A stretch of DNA of 24,950 bases from CAZBEA01 sp964519355 (GCA_964519355.1 CAZFJW010000009.1:1-24950), one strand, 5' to 3'. Counted from the stretch's first letter, positions 13,280 to 22,020 are shown. Notes: generated from the letters alone by a model not told the origin. A program made the numbers and translations.

Positions 13280-14941
13280 TTATTTCTCCAGACGTGACGA
13301 AGATCTCATAGGGAATACCATGACTTCAACTCCCTCAACTGCTCCAACAAGTTCACCACTTTTGAGTGCGACCCCTGAATATGCTTCAAATTTATTAAAT
13401 CCTTTTCGTGCATCTGGTGTAACATGTGATGCAAAGACGAGACCATCGCCTGTTCCAGGAAGTAAATCTGGTCTAAAAATTGCATGGCGGATTCCCTTAA
13501 AGAGCGGGAATCTTGAGCCGTCAAAATCAAGCGCTGTTATCCCCGTTGCTTGGGCCATACCTTCAATAAGTTGATCAGGCAGGAGTTGGTCACGGAGCAC
13601 CGGCACATCTTGGAGGACCATTTTGTCAATTGAGGTGAGTGTTTCTCCGTTTTCATCTTTTATCAGAATAGAGCATGACACCTTTCCATCTTCAAGCATT
13701 TGAATGTTTGCTGTCTGGATAGCAATTTGTGCAGTACCATCTGCAGGAATTACTTTCAGGAATTTTACATTTTCGAGTTCCTGAAGCGAAAGCGATGAAT
13801 ATGGTTTTTCTAGAACTCCCTGAGTAAAAAGTGCCTGGACAGTCTCAACTGCGCTTCGTATTTGTTTGTGTCCGGCAAGCACTGTCCCAAGATTGGATTC
13901 TGGCTTGAAGTGTCCTGTTGCGTGATTTGGACGGGGAGTAAATATTCCAGTGAAGTTGCCGTCATCCTCTTGGACTATTCTGTCAACAAAATGAAGTGGC
14001 TCGTCGGTTCTTCTGGTCTGTTCGCCAGACACATAAGAGCGCGAAATGCCTCGTCTTACATCTTTTGTATCTTCAACGCGAACTGCTGTGTCGACATAGA
14101 TTCTTGGTGCATCATATACCCTCTCAAGCGCTGTGCGCGCATCAATTGTTCCGTCTGCAAAAAATTCTGTGTATCCAGATGGTAATGTATCCTTATTTTT
14201 TAGAATTTCAACAACCTTTTTCCCAACCATTTCACTTGGTATTTCATGCGGGAGTCCAAGTTTATCCGAAACTGCTGCATGTTTGGCTTTAACAGTATCG
14301 TCTTTGCCCATAAAAATTGTCATATTATTCGTATCAGGGACTATTGGTGGACATATCACAAAAACTTTAATGCCCTGTTCTTCCAACTCAATGATTCTTT
14401 TTCTAAGCACATCTTCCCCTTCTCTTTTTGCTTGTGCAGTCGTGCGATAGAATTCTACTTCATCGGGTGAGTTTTCAAGCGATGCGGCAAAATGCCCCGG
14501 TACACTTTGCATAAGAACAATAGCGCTTCCCTTTTTCATTCTTGGAACAGATAGATCTACAAGGTTTTTTGCTGCTGTGACATTTATTTCACGCGTTTTG
14601 CCAGAAGCAGAAAGTACTAGAAAATCCAGTGGTTCGTCACCAAGACTTGAGGAAATTTCGCCTAGTCCTTCCTCGGTTGTAATGTCTGCTACGAAAAGAT
14701 TGAAATTACCCGGAAGCAAGTCTGCTGTGTCTCTTGTTGTGTTTGCTTTTCTTTTTTTACCAGGATCCCTATGAACTCCCAATACATCAATCCCTTCTGC
14801 TAGAAAGGATAAGGCAATATCTGCTCCAATGTCGCGTGATGCGCCAGTTACCAGAGCTCGTGTTCCCGCCAAGGTAAATTCTTGCTCAATGATGCCTGTC
14901 TCGCCGACTCCTGGAGGAGTTATCATTTTTTGTTCTGACAT
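13280..14941 (-). CDS. Short-chain dehydrogenase/reductase fused to a double hotdog (FabZ-like) region
   Basis: Residues 25-260 of this 553-aa protein are a Rossmann SDR: TGASRDIG (32-39), the acidic DI after strand 3 (Asp86), a LVLSASG in place of NNAG, and Ser146. Tyr165 and Lys172 are separated by six residues, the spacing of FabI/InhA enoyl reductases rather than the YxxxK of FabG. Residues about 313-380 resemble the first half of a FabA/FabZ hotdog (EPLHFVDRI, GHF with His344). Residues about 450-545 resemble a second hotdog (LIEGMAQATG with Glu460, ending in VEGVEVMVFP). Composite reductase-dehydratase chemistry on acyl thioesters is inferred. A TAAACT box ends 7 nt before the ATG. The gene lies between gyrA and folD, with no other lipid gene in view. 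Confidence 0.8.
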   Translation of the reverse strand: MSEQKMITPPGVGETGIIEQEFTLAGTRALVTGASRDIGADIALSFLAEGIDVLGVHRDPGKKRKANTTRDTADLLPGNFNLFVADITTEEGLGEISSSLGDEPLDFLVLSASGKTREINVTAAKNLVDLSVPRMKKGSAIVLMQSVPGHFAASLENSPDEVEFYRTTAQAKREGEDVLRKRIIELEEQGIKVFVICPPIVPDTNNMTIFMGKDDTVKAKHAAVSDKLGLPHEIPSEMVGKKVVEILKNKDTLPSGYTEFFADGTIDARTALERVYDAPRIYVDTAVRVEDTKDVRRGISRSYVSGEQTRRTDEPLHFVDRIVQEDDGNFTGIFTPRPNHATGHFKPESNLGTVLAGHKQIRSAVETVQALFTQGVLEKPYSSLSLQELENVKFLKVIPADGTAQIAIQTANIQMLEDGKVSCSILIKDENGETLTSIDKMVLQDVPVLRDQLLPDQLIEGMAQATGITALDFDGSRFPLFKGIRHAIFRPDLLPGTGDGLVFASHVTPDARKGFNKFEAYSGVALKSGELVGAVEGVEVMVFPMRSSSRLEK

Positions 14942-14991
14942 GTTTTTAGTTTAGGCAGATTTAACAGCTATTTCTGTAATCCTTACGACCC

Positions 14992-15012
14992 AAAAAATGT
15001 AATGAAGATTAC
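14992..15012 (-). terminator. Weak terminator candidate after gyrA
   Basis: On the minus strand GTAAT-CTTC-ATTAC (15012-14999) is a 5-bp stem with a tetraloop, followed by A and a run of six T. It lies in the 110-bp gap between gyrA and the fusion gene. The short AT-rich stem makes this tentative. Confidence 0.35.
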
Positions 15013-15051
15013 GTTATGCAAAAGTGGGCTTGGGCGTTTTATAAAAGTACC

Positions 15052-17598
15052 CTACTCATCTGTTTCGTCTGAGGAGATACAGGTTGCTGAAGCAACTTTG
15101 TCATCTTTACTGGATGAGAAACGCATTAAGATCACGCCTTGAGCATTTCGTGTTCGTTTTGGAACTGTTTTGATTGGAATTTTGACGACCTGCCCTTTTT
15201 CAGAGGTAATTATAATATTATCCTTTGTGTCAGTTGGAACGACCCCTGCATAGACCAGTCTTCCGGTCTTTGCAGAAAGTGTTGCAATTCTCACACCCTG
15301 CCCGCCTCTGTTTTGATTGCGAACTTCTGATAGATCAGTCTTTTTACCAAGTCCATTTTCTGCAATAACTATTATTTGAGCATTTGAAGCTGTAACATCA
15401 GCTGAAATAACTCTGTCGTCTGAAAGAAGTTTGATGCCGCGCACTCCCATGGATGATCTTCCTGTTGGGCGGACTTGTTCTTCTGTAAATGAGATGATTT
15501 TTGCCTCTTCAGTTATGAGAACGATATCATCCTGGCCGGTTGTAAGTTTGACCCAGGAGAGCGTATCTTCTTTATCTAATTTTATTGCGATGATTCCTGT
15601 CTTTCTGATATTTGTAAATTCTGAAAGACTTGTCTTTTTCACAACTCCTCTTTTTGTGGCCATGAAGATATTTTGGAAGTTGGTTTGTTCTTTTGGATTG
15701 TATGCAAGGATTGAACAGATCTTCTCGCCCTGCTGAATGTCTATGAGGTTAACAATTGCCTGACCTTTTGCCACACGGGATGCTTCTCCCATTTCAAAGA
15801 CACGGGTTTGGAATACTTTTCCAAGGCTTGTGAAGAATAGAATATTGTCATGAGTTTGGGCAAAAAGAATTGTATCGATTATGTCCTCATCCTTTGTGGT
15901 CATTCCTTTGACACCTTTCCCTCCTCTTGCTTGGGTTTTGAATGAAAGCAGTGACTGGCGCTTGATGTATCCAGTTTTTGTGATCGTAATAACGGTAGGT
16001 TCATTTGCGATCAGATCTTCATCTGAGAATTCATCAACTTTTGATTTGTATACCTTGGTTTTGCGCTCATCTCCATAGTTTTCTCTTATTTCCAACAGCT
16101 CATCTTTTACAACCTTTAGAATTTTCTCAGGGTGTGCAAGAAGATCTTCGAGACGATCAATAATTTCTTTTGTCTTTTTCCATTCCTCTTCGAGCTTATC
16201 AATTTCAAGCGCAGTAAGACGTCTAAGCTGCATGTCCAAAATTGCATTGGCCTGAATTTCAGAAAGTTTGAACCTGTCAATAAGTGAAGTTCTTGCTTCA
16301 TCGACATTTTTTGATTTTCGAATAATTGCCACAACTTCATCAATATTGTTAACCGCAATTTTAAGACCATCAAGAATATGGAGTCTTGCTTGTGCTTCTC
16401 GTAATTCGAATTCAGAACGGCGAGTTACAACAACATAGCGGTGCTTAATGTACTCATCAATAATTGTTTTAAGATTTAAAGTTCGCGGCACCCCATCAAC
16501 GAGTGCAACTACATTTGCTGGGAAGGTGGTTTGAAGCTGGGTTTGTTTGTATAAATTGTTAAGAATTTTTTTCGGTGTTGAATCACGTTTGAGTTCTACA
16601 ACAACTCTGAGTCCATGTCGATCTGATTCATCCCGAAGATCTGAAATTCCCTCAATTTTTTTGAGTTTGGCAAGTTCGGCAATTTTTGCAACAAGTGCTG
16701 ACTTGTTCACCTGATACGGGATTTCTGTAATGATAATTGCTGACTTGCCCTGCCCTATTTCTTCGATTTCTGCTTTACCGCGCATGACAATCTTTCCGCG
16801 GCCGGTTGCATACACATTCCTAATTTCTGCAATGTCATAAATTGATCCGCCTGTCGGAAAATCCGGACCCTTGATATAATCCATGAGTTCGTCAATTGTG
16901 ACATCTGAGACAAGATCTGTTTTAACGTTTGCATGCGTTGTGTGTTCTTCAGATTGAATAACCACTTCATCAGGCATTTTCTTTGCAGCCACAGTTCTGT
17001 CAATTGTGAATGTTACAGCGTCTATAACTTCTGTTATGTTGTGTGGTGGAATTTTGGTGGCCATACCAACTGCAATACCCTCAGATCCCATGAGCAAAAG
17101 ATTTGGAAGACTTGATGGAAGAACGAGCGGTTCTTGAGTTTCTCCATCGAAGTTAGGAATAAAGTCGACTGTCTCTTTATCAATTCCGTTAAGCATTTCA
17201 CCAGCTATTTTTGTAAGTCTTGCCTCTGTGTAACGATATGCCGCTGGGCTGTCACCGTCTATGGATCCGAAGTTTCCCTGGCCGTCAACGAGTGTATAAC
17301 GAAGATTCCACCACTGAGCGAGTCTGACCAATGAGTCATATACGGCCATATCTCCATGCGGGTGGTATTTTTTGAGAACCTCTCCGACCACGCCGGCGCA
17401 TTTTGAGTACTTATGTTCGTGTGTGAGGCCGAGGTCATGGTGCATTGCGTAAAGCACACGCCTGTGAACTGGCTTGAGACCATCTCTTACATCAGGAAGA
17501 GCACGAGCCACAATAACGCTCATCGCATAATCAAGATATGCGCGTCTTGCTTCAAAAGATATGTCTATTTGTTCTAATTTTCCAATATCTGTACTCAT
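15052..17598 (-). CDS. gyrA: DNA gyrase subunit A
   Basis: GyrA is the breakage-reunion subunit of the A2B2 gyrase that introduces negative supercoils. The 848-residue length is typical. Catalytic Tyr123 is in AAYRYTEARL, HPHGD (79-83) belongs to the quinolone-resistance region, and QGNFGSIDGD precedes the active site. The C-terminal wrapping domain contains a GyrA box, QARGGKG (556-562), supporting gyrase rather than topoisomerase IV. A second related heptad, QNRGGQG, occurs later. Position 84, equivalent to E. coli Ser83, is Met, while the Asp87 equivalent (Asp88) is kept. A 63-bp gap with a long palindrome separates it from ppa. A TAATTA ends 7 nt before the ATG but is a weak promoter candidate. 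Confidence 0.97.
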   Translation of the reverse strand: MSTDIGKLEQIDISFEARRAYLDYAMSVIVARALPDVRDGLKPVHRRVLYAMHHDLGLTHEHKYSKCAGVVGEVLKKYHPHGDMAVYDSLVRLAQWWNLRYTLVDGQGNFGSIDGDSPAAYRYTEARLTKIAGEMLNGIDKETVDFIPNFDGETQEPLVLPSSLPNLLLMGSEGIAVGMATKIPPHNITEVIDAVTFTIDRTVAAKKMPDEVVIQSEEHTTHANVKTDLVSDVTIDELMDYIKGPDFPTGGSIYDIAEIRNVYATGRGKIVMRGKAEIEEIGQGKSAIIITEIPYQVNKSALVAKIAELAKLKKIEGISDLRDESDRHGLRVVVELKRDSTPKKILNNLYKQTQLQTTFPANVVALVDGVPRTLNLKTIIDEYIKHRYVVVTRRSEFELREAQARLHILDGLKIAVNNIDEVVAIIRKSKNVDEARTSLIDRFKLSEIQANAILDMQLRRLTALEIDKLEEEWKKTKEIIDRLEDLLAHPEKILKVVKDELLEIRENYGDERKTKVYKSKVDEFSDEDLIANEPTVITITKTGYIKRQSLLSFKTQARGGKGVKGMTTKDEDIIDTILFAQTHDNILFFTSLGKVFQTRVFEMGEASRVAKGQAIVNLIDIQQGEKICSILAYNPKEQTNFQNIFMATKRGVVKKTSLSEFTNIRKTGIIAIKLDKEDTLSWVKLTTGQDDIVLITEEAKIISFTEEQVRPTGRSSMGVRGIKLLSDDRVISADVTASNAQIIVIAENGLGKKTDLSEVRNQNRGGQGVRIATLSAKTGRLVYAGVVPTDTKDNIIITSEKGQVVKIPIKTVPKRTRNAQGVILMRFSSSKDDKVASATCISSDETDE

Positions 17599-17618
17599 AA
17601 TTTGTAATTAATTAAACA

Positions 17619-17657
17619 CTAGGCAATAGGAAATAGAAATTATTTCCTATTTGCTAG
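17619..17657. repeat. Long palindrome between ppa and gyrA
   Basis: AATAGGAAATA (17625-17635) and TATTTCCTATT (17641-17651) form a perfect 11-bp stem with a 5-nt loop. Outside it, CTAGGC and GCTAG extend the pairing with single bulges. In the ppa-to-gyrA direction it is followed by GTGTTTAATT, so it may be a partial terminator or attenuator, or an operator for gyrA. Confidence 0.6.
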
Positions 17658-17660
17658 CAC

Positions 17661-18170
17661 TTATTTAACATTTGCAATTCCGTTTTTGATTTCAGTGATT
17701 GCAGCATCTTTCCCTAACCAATCTTTCAATTTGACCCATTTTCCCTTGTCCAGATCCTTATAGTGTTCAAAAAAGTGCTTGATTTGATTTTTGAGATCAT
17801 CAGAAACGTCGGTGATGTCATTATAGCTTGAGTACATATCTCCTGTTACAGCAGGAACTCCAAGTACTTTTGCATCAACACCACTCTCGTCTTCCATTTC
17901 AAGCATTCCGATAGGTCGTACTGCAATGACTGTGCCAAGTGCAATAGCTTTTTCTGAAAGGACCAGAACATCAACAGGATCACCATCTCCAGACAAAGTA
18001 GCTGGAACAAATCCATAGTTGAGTGGATAATTCATGGAAGTTTTGGAAAACCTATCAACTACCATAATTTCCATGTCTTTATCAAATTCGTATTTAACGT
18101 TTGTATCCTTTGGAATTTCAATTAAGACATTTACTTCCTCAGGTGCATTTTTTCCGTATGTTAATTTCAT
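17661..18170 (-). CDS. ppa: Inorganic pyrophosphatase, family I
   Basis: This soluble Mg-dependent enzyme hydrolyses pyrophosphate to phosphate and so drives biosynthetic reactions. The 169-residue length fits bacterial hexameric family I enzymes. The signature DGDPVDVLVLSE (about 62-73) holds the metal-binding aspartates, preceded by YPLNYGFVPAT. Further metal and substrate residues are in DAKVLGVP and HFFEHYKDLDKGKWVK. Its ATG lies 19 nt after the gyrB stop, behind an AGGGGGTGA sequence (about 18190-18182), the clearest Shine-Dalgarno site in the window. It is therefore the second gene of a gyrB-ppa operon. The position between gyrB and gyrA is unusual. Confidence 0.97.
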   Translation of the reverse strand: MKLTYGKNAPEEVNVLIEIPKDTNVKYEFDKDMEIMVVDRFSKTSMNYPLNYGFVPATLSGDGDPVDVLVLSEKAIALGTVIAVRPIGMLEMEDESGVDAKVLGVPAVTGDMYSSYNDITDVSDDLKNQIKHFFEHYKDLDKGKWVKLKDWLGKDAAITEIKNGIANVK

Positions 18171-18189
18171 AAATTACTATTCACCCCCT

Positions 18190-20142
18190 TTAGATATCAA
18201 GATTTGCCATCTTAGCATTTTCTTGAATAAAGTGTTTTCGTGGTGGAACTTCGTCTCCCATTAGCATCGTAAAAGTGCTGTCTGCGAGCTCTGCATCATC
18301 GATATTTACTTTTTTAAGAATTCTATTGGTTGGATTCATGGTTGTTTCCCATAATTGCTCAGGATTCATTTCTCCAAGACCTTTGTAGCGCTGGATTGAG
18401 AATTTTACTCCTGGAGATTTTTTAATAACATCATCACGTTCGATATCTGAGTATGCATAGTGTGAATTCTTTCCGTGTGCAAGTTTGTATAGAGGAGGCT
18501 TGGCGATATATAAAAATCCGCTTTCAATAATTTCTCTTAAGTGCCTAAAGAAAAATGTCAAAAGAAGTGTTGCGATGTGTTCTCCATCCACGTCAGCATC
18601 ACACATGATGATAATTCGGTGGTAGCGAATTTTATCCATATTTATGGTCTCTCCTATTCCCATGCCAAGGGCGATAATAAGATCTTTTAATTCTTCAAAT
18701 TCCATGATTTTGTCGAGCCTAGCCCGCTCAGTGTTTAAAATTTTTCCTCCGAGGGGTAAAATTGCTTGGTTTTTTCGGTCCCTGCCCTGTTTGGCCGATC
18801 CTCCTGCTGAATCTCCCTCAACTATATATAGTTCTGAAAAAGCTGGATTCTTTTCTTGACAATCAGCGAGTTTTCCCGGAAGTGATCCTCCTTCAAATGC
18901 TCCCTTGCGAAGAATTGCATCTTTTGCAGCGCGTGCAGCAAGTCGAGCCTTGGCTGCCAGCTGAGTCTTGCCGACAATAGTTTTTCCAATACTTGGATTT
19001 TCTTCAAATATCGTATCAAGCCCTTCTTTTACGATTGATGAGACAAGTGGTTGAATTTCTGAATTTCCCAGTTTTCCTTTGGTCTGACCTTCAAACTGAA
19101 TATTATTCTGTTCCATTCGGATTGCAATGACCGCTGTGAGTCCCTCTCGCGTGTCATCCCCTGTTATTGAATCGTCTGCGGACTTGAATAACCCGATTTT
19201 CTTTCCATAGTCATTGATGGCTCGTGTGAGTGCCATTTTAAATCCTGTTACATGTGTTCCGCCATTTACTGTATTTATGACGTTAACGTAGGATTCAAGG
19301 TTTTCTGCGATTCCATCGTTGTATTGAAGTGCAACTTCCACAAAAACATCTTGAGATTCCTTAGAAAAATAAATAGGTTCATGAATGGTTGTTTTATTTT
19401 CATTTACTTTTGCGACTAGTGATTTTATTCCACCCTCGAAATAGAGATTGGTTTCTTTTATCTTGTCTGTTCTGCAGTCATAAAAATGGAAATAAAGTTT
19501 GGAAACAAGAAATGCCCGTTCTCGTATCATGCGAAGTATTACATGTTCGTCAAATTCAGTTGTTGTAAAAATTGACCCGTCAGGGAAGAACGTGACTGTG
19601 GTCCCTGTCTGAAGAGAGAGAGGTCTTTCTGTTGGGGTGAATAATTTTAAGAGTGAATCGCTATGTTCAAGGGTCAGAAGTTTGGTTTGGGGAATACCAG
19701 CCTTATATTCCTGGCGGTATAATTTTCCGTCACGTCTTACTTCTACCCAGAGATGTGTTGAAAGAGCGTTTACTACTGATGACCCTACTCCGTGAAGTCC
19801 TCCTGAAATTTTGTACGCTCCTCCTCCAAATTTACCTCCTGCATGAAGTTTGGTCATGACCATCTCAAGCGCGCTTTTCTTGTATCCTGGGACCTCATCT
19901 ACTGGGATTCCTCGACCGTCATCAATGATGGTTGCTGATCCGTCTTTATTCAGATACACCCATACATTTTTTGCTTCCCCTGCAAGGGATTCGTCTACGG
20001 CATTATCTATTATTTCCCGCAGTGATTCGTGAAGCCCCACTGAATCAATAGATCCAATGTACATAGCCGGACGCTTGCGTACCGGTTCTAAACCTTCAAG
20101 AACCTGGATATTTTTACCTGTATATTCGGAGCCTTTGGACAT
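18190..20142 (-). CDS. gyrB: DNA gyrase subunit B
   Basis: GyrB is the ATPase subunit of gyrase. The 650-residue length fits the short GyrB form lacking the extra domain of enterobacterial enzymes. The N-terminal GHKL ATPase has EIIDNAVDES (Asn47), DDGRGIPVD (75-82) and GGLHGVGSSVVNAL. The TOPRIM part has EGDSAGGSAKQGRDR and DADVDGEHI, where Glu replaces the more usual Ser. The C-terminus has the KGLGEMNPEQLWETTM motif. ParE is excluded only by context (gyrA nearby, single set in view). It starts a gyrB-ppa unit, with TTGACT and an extended -10 leaving a leader of about 3 nt. It is divergent from the histidine phosphatase. Confidence 0.96.
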   Translation of the reverse strand: MSKGSEYTGKNIQVLEGLEPVRKRPAMYIGSIDSVGLHESLREIIDNAVDESLAGEAKNVWVYLNKDGSATIIDDGRGIPVDEVPGYKKSALEMVMTKLHAGGKFGGGAYKISGGLHGVGSSVVNALSTHLWVEVRRDGKLYRQEYKAGIPQTKLLTLEHSDSLLKLFTPTERPLSLQTGTTVTFFPDGSIFTTTEFDEHVILRMIRERAFLVSKLYFHFYDCRTDKIKETNLYFEGGIKSLVAKVNENKTTIHEPIYFSKESQDVFVEVALQYNDGIAENLESYVNVINTVNGGTHVTGFKMALTRAINDYGKKIGLFKSADDSITGDDTREGLTAVIAIRMEQNNIQFEGQTKGKLGNSEIQPLVSSIVKEGLDTIFEENPSIGKTIVGKTQLAAKARLAARAAKDAILRKGAFEGGSLPGKLADCQEKNPAFSELYIVEGDSAGGSAKQGRDRKNQAILPLGGKILNTERARLDKIMEFEELKDLIIALGMGIGETINMDKIRYHRIIIMCDADVDGEHIATLLLTFFFRHLREIIESGFLYIAKPPLYKLAHGKNSHYAYSDIERDDVIKKSPGVKFSIQRYKGLGEMNPEQLWETTMNPTNRILKKVNIDDAELADSTFTMLMGDEVPPRKHFIQENAKMANLDI

Positions 20143-20151
20143 CAGGGATAC

Positions 20152-20181
20152 ATAATATCAAACTCCGAATGGGAAAGTCAA
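20152..20181 (-). promoter_or_regulatory. Promoter of gyrB-ppa
   Basis: TTGACT (20181-20176) and TGA-TATTAT (20160-20152) have an 18-bp spacer. The -10 ends 10 nt before the gyrB ATG. It is in the same 108-bp gap as the divergent phosphatase promoter. Confidence 0.65.
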
Positions 20182-20234
20182 AGGAAGAACTGATAAAACG
20201 TCAAATTTGATACATTTTTGGGTCCTATGTCTCA

Positions 20235-20243
20235 TGATATAAT
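20235..20243 (+). promoter_or_regulatory. Extended -10 promoter of the histidine phosphatase gene
   Basis: TGA-TATAAT ends 8 nt before the ATG at 20251. Because it lies inside any longer reading (a TTG at 20218), it fixes the start at 20251 and predicts a leaderless mRNA. Confidence 0.65.
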
Positions 20244-20250
20244 CCTTGGC

Positions 20251-20862
20251 ATGCCAAAAGAAGGAATGATTTTTTACGGAGCCCGTCACGGCGAAACAAA
20301 AATGAACGCAGCAGGCATCATTCAGGGTCATATGAATGAGCCGCTTTCGGCCAATGGTTTGGGGCAAGCTCATGATTTGGGGAGGGAATTGAGGTCTCGA
20401 AAAAGTGAATTGGGAATCGATGTTATATACTCTTCAGATCTTGTACGTGCCTATATAACAGCAGATGTCGTTTCGTATTATCTTGGTGTTCCCGTAATTC
20501 AAGACCCGCGCCTGAGGGAAAGAAGTTATGGTGAATTCGAAGGAAAAAGTTTTGGAGAAGTTGCGGGTGAATTTGGGGTATCTGACTTGGACAGTTCCAA
20601 TCCTCGCGGAGGCGAGGCACTCAGTGAATTTGAGGCAAGAATTCAGACTGCAATGCTGGATATTTTATCAAATAATCCCGATAGTACCATGCTTTTTGTA
20701 ACTCATGGGGGAGTTTTGAGGGCAAAACTCAAACACTTTAAAAATGACGAGTATCCCGATGGTATCGGGCATGAAATAAAAAATGCAGCACTTCTGGAAT
20801 TTTATGTGGATCCTTCTTTATTGAATTTGGGAGATAAGTCCGTAAATAGGGGTAATAACTGA
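20251..20862 (+). CDS. Histidine phosphatase (phosphoglycerate-mutase-like) family protein
   Basis: The chosen start (MPKEGMIFYGARHGET) gives 203 aa; an upstream TTG would place the promoter inside the gene. The catalytic RHG motif with the phospho-accepting His is in GARHGETKMN. The second His is in FVTHGGVLRAKLK, the acid/base Glu in LRERSYGEFEG, and a conserved Arg in SSDLVRAYITADV. The group includes cofactor-dependent phosphoglycerate mutase, alpha-ribazole phosphatase and broad-specificity phosphatases. The short length and the ERxYGxFEG motif favour a small-molecule phosphatase over glycolytic mutase, but the substrate cannot be read. Its last 45 bp overlap the end of pilC on the other strand. 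Confidence 0.9.
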   Translation: MPKEGMIFYGARHGETKMNAAGIIQGHMNEPLSANGLGQAHDLGRELRSRKSELGIDVIYSSDLVRAYITADVVSYYLGVPVIQDPRLRERSYGEFEGKSFGEVAGEFGVSDLDSSNPRGGEALSEFEARIQTAMLDILSNNPDSTMLFVTHGGVLRAKLKHFKNDEYPDGIGHEIKNAALLEFYVDPSLLNLGDKSVNRGNN

Positions 20863-22020
20863 GATAATAAGAAAAGCAACTGAGATACCCAATGTAATGA
20901 TAAGAATTGGTTCAATTGCAGTTGTAAGTGTTTTTACCTTTAAGTCCAGATCTCGTTCGAAATATTCTGAAACCTTCAAAAGACTCTCGTCAATTTTTCC
21001 TGTAGACTCTCCAACCTTTGTCATCTGTATCACAATTTGAGGAAAGATATTTTGGTTTTCAAAAGCATTTGAAATCGAAATACCCTTTTCAACCAAGGTG
21101 CTTGATTCATTCACAGCTTTTTTATACCAATAATTATTTGCAACCTTTGCTGTAATTTGGAGTGCATCTATAATTGAAGTGCCTGAGCTGACAAGAAGTG
21201 AAAGTGTTCGGGTTACTTCGTCAAGAACTCCAAGTTCAATAATTCTTCCAAAAACCGGGATTTTAAGTTTGATTTTGTCGATTATTTTTATTCCGTCTTC
21301 TGCCCTTGCGAGTCTTCTATACAAGAAGACGACAGCAAAAACCCCTGGAATTAGTAAAGGAAAGAATTGTCGTGTCGTCTTGGAAATAGACAATACAATT
21401 CTTGTCGTAACTGGGAGCTCTAAGTTTAAATTTTCGTAAAGCCCCCCGAGCTGGGGTATCACGAAAATATTCATAATTCCAATAACAAGGATCACACCTG
21501 TCATAATAATCCCTGGATAAAAAAGTGCAGATCTCACTCTTTTTTTCAAATCTTCGCTTTTTTCTAAATTATCAGCAAGTCTTTCCAAAACTTTATCCAT
21601 AAGTCCTCCAGCTTCGGCGGCACGAATGAGTGCGATATAAACCTCTGAGAATATATCCTTATGATTTTCTAGTGCCTGAGAAAGCGCATTTCCCTCCGAG
21701 ACACGGTCAATTATGTCATTAAGGACTACTTGCATTTTTGGTTTGTTATTCTGCTTTTTTAAGATGTTAAGTGCCTCGATGAGTGTTAGGCCTGTGAGGA
21801 TCATAGAAGAAAGCTGGCGAGTAAAGATAACAATATCTCCATTTTTAATTTTGTTCATGTACGAAATTGACAGACTTTTATTGGCTGTTAGCGGTTTGAT
21901 CGATAAAGTTGTAAGATTACTGGTTCTAAGAAACGCAAGAATTTCTTTTTGTGAATTGGCTTCAATAACACCTTTTTGTCGTAAGCCTGCTTTGTCTATG
22001 GCGATGTAGGAATACTCCAT
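20818..22020 (-). CDS. pilC: Type IV pilus inner-membrane platform protein PilC (GspF family)
   Basis: PilC is the inner-membrane platform on which the PilB and PilT motors act to add or remove pilins. The 400-residue length is normal. The N-terminus YSYIAIDKAGLRQKGVIEA is the standard opening. Two T2SF cytoplasmic domains (about 55-180 and 255-380) each have the family pattern, for example FTRQLSSMILTGLTLIEAL and LSLLVSSGTSIIDALQI. They alternate with transmembrane helices near 160-190, 210-228 and 370-395. The gene is 54 nt downstream of pilT but also has an extended -10 box (TGT-TATAAA) 9 nt before its ATG, so it can be expressed alone. Its 3' end overlaps the convergent phosphatase gene. 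Confidence 0.95.
   Translation of the reverse strand: MEYSYIAIDKAGLRQKGVIEANSQKEILAFLRTSNLTTLSIKPLTANKSLSISYMNKIKNGDIVIFTRQLSSMILTGLTLIEALNILKKQNNKPKMQVVLNDIIDRVSEGNALSQALENHKDIFSEVYIALIRAAEAGGLMDKVLERLADNLEKSEDLKKRVRSALFYPGIIMTGVILVIGIMNIFVIPQLGGLYENLNLELPVTTRIVLSISKTTRQFFPLLIPGVFAVVFLYRRLARAEDGIKIIDKIKLKIPVFGRIIELGVLDEVTRTLSLLVSSGTSIIDALQITAKVANNYWYKKAVNESSTLVEKGISISNAFENQNIFPQIVIQMTKVGESTGKIDESLLKVSEYFERDLDLKVKTLTTAIEPILIITLGISVAFLIISVITPIYGLISQIQ

Noticed and set aside
20218..20250. TTG start for the histidine phosphatase
   Set aside because: A perfect extended -10 box lies within this stretch, and the ATG at 20251 is 8 nt after it. The RHG motif is correctly placed from that start.
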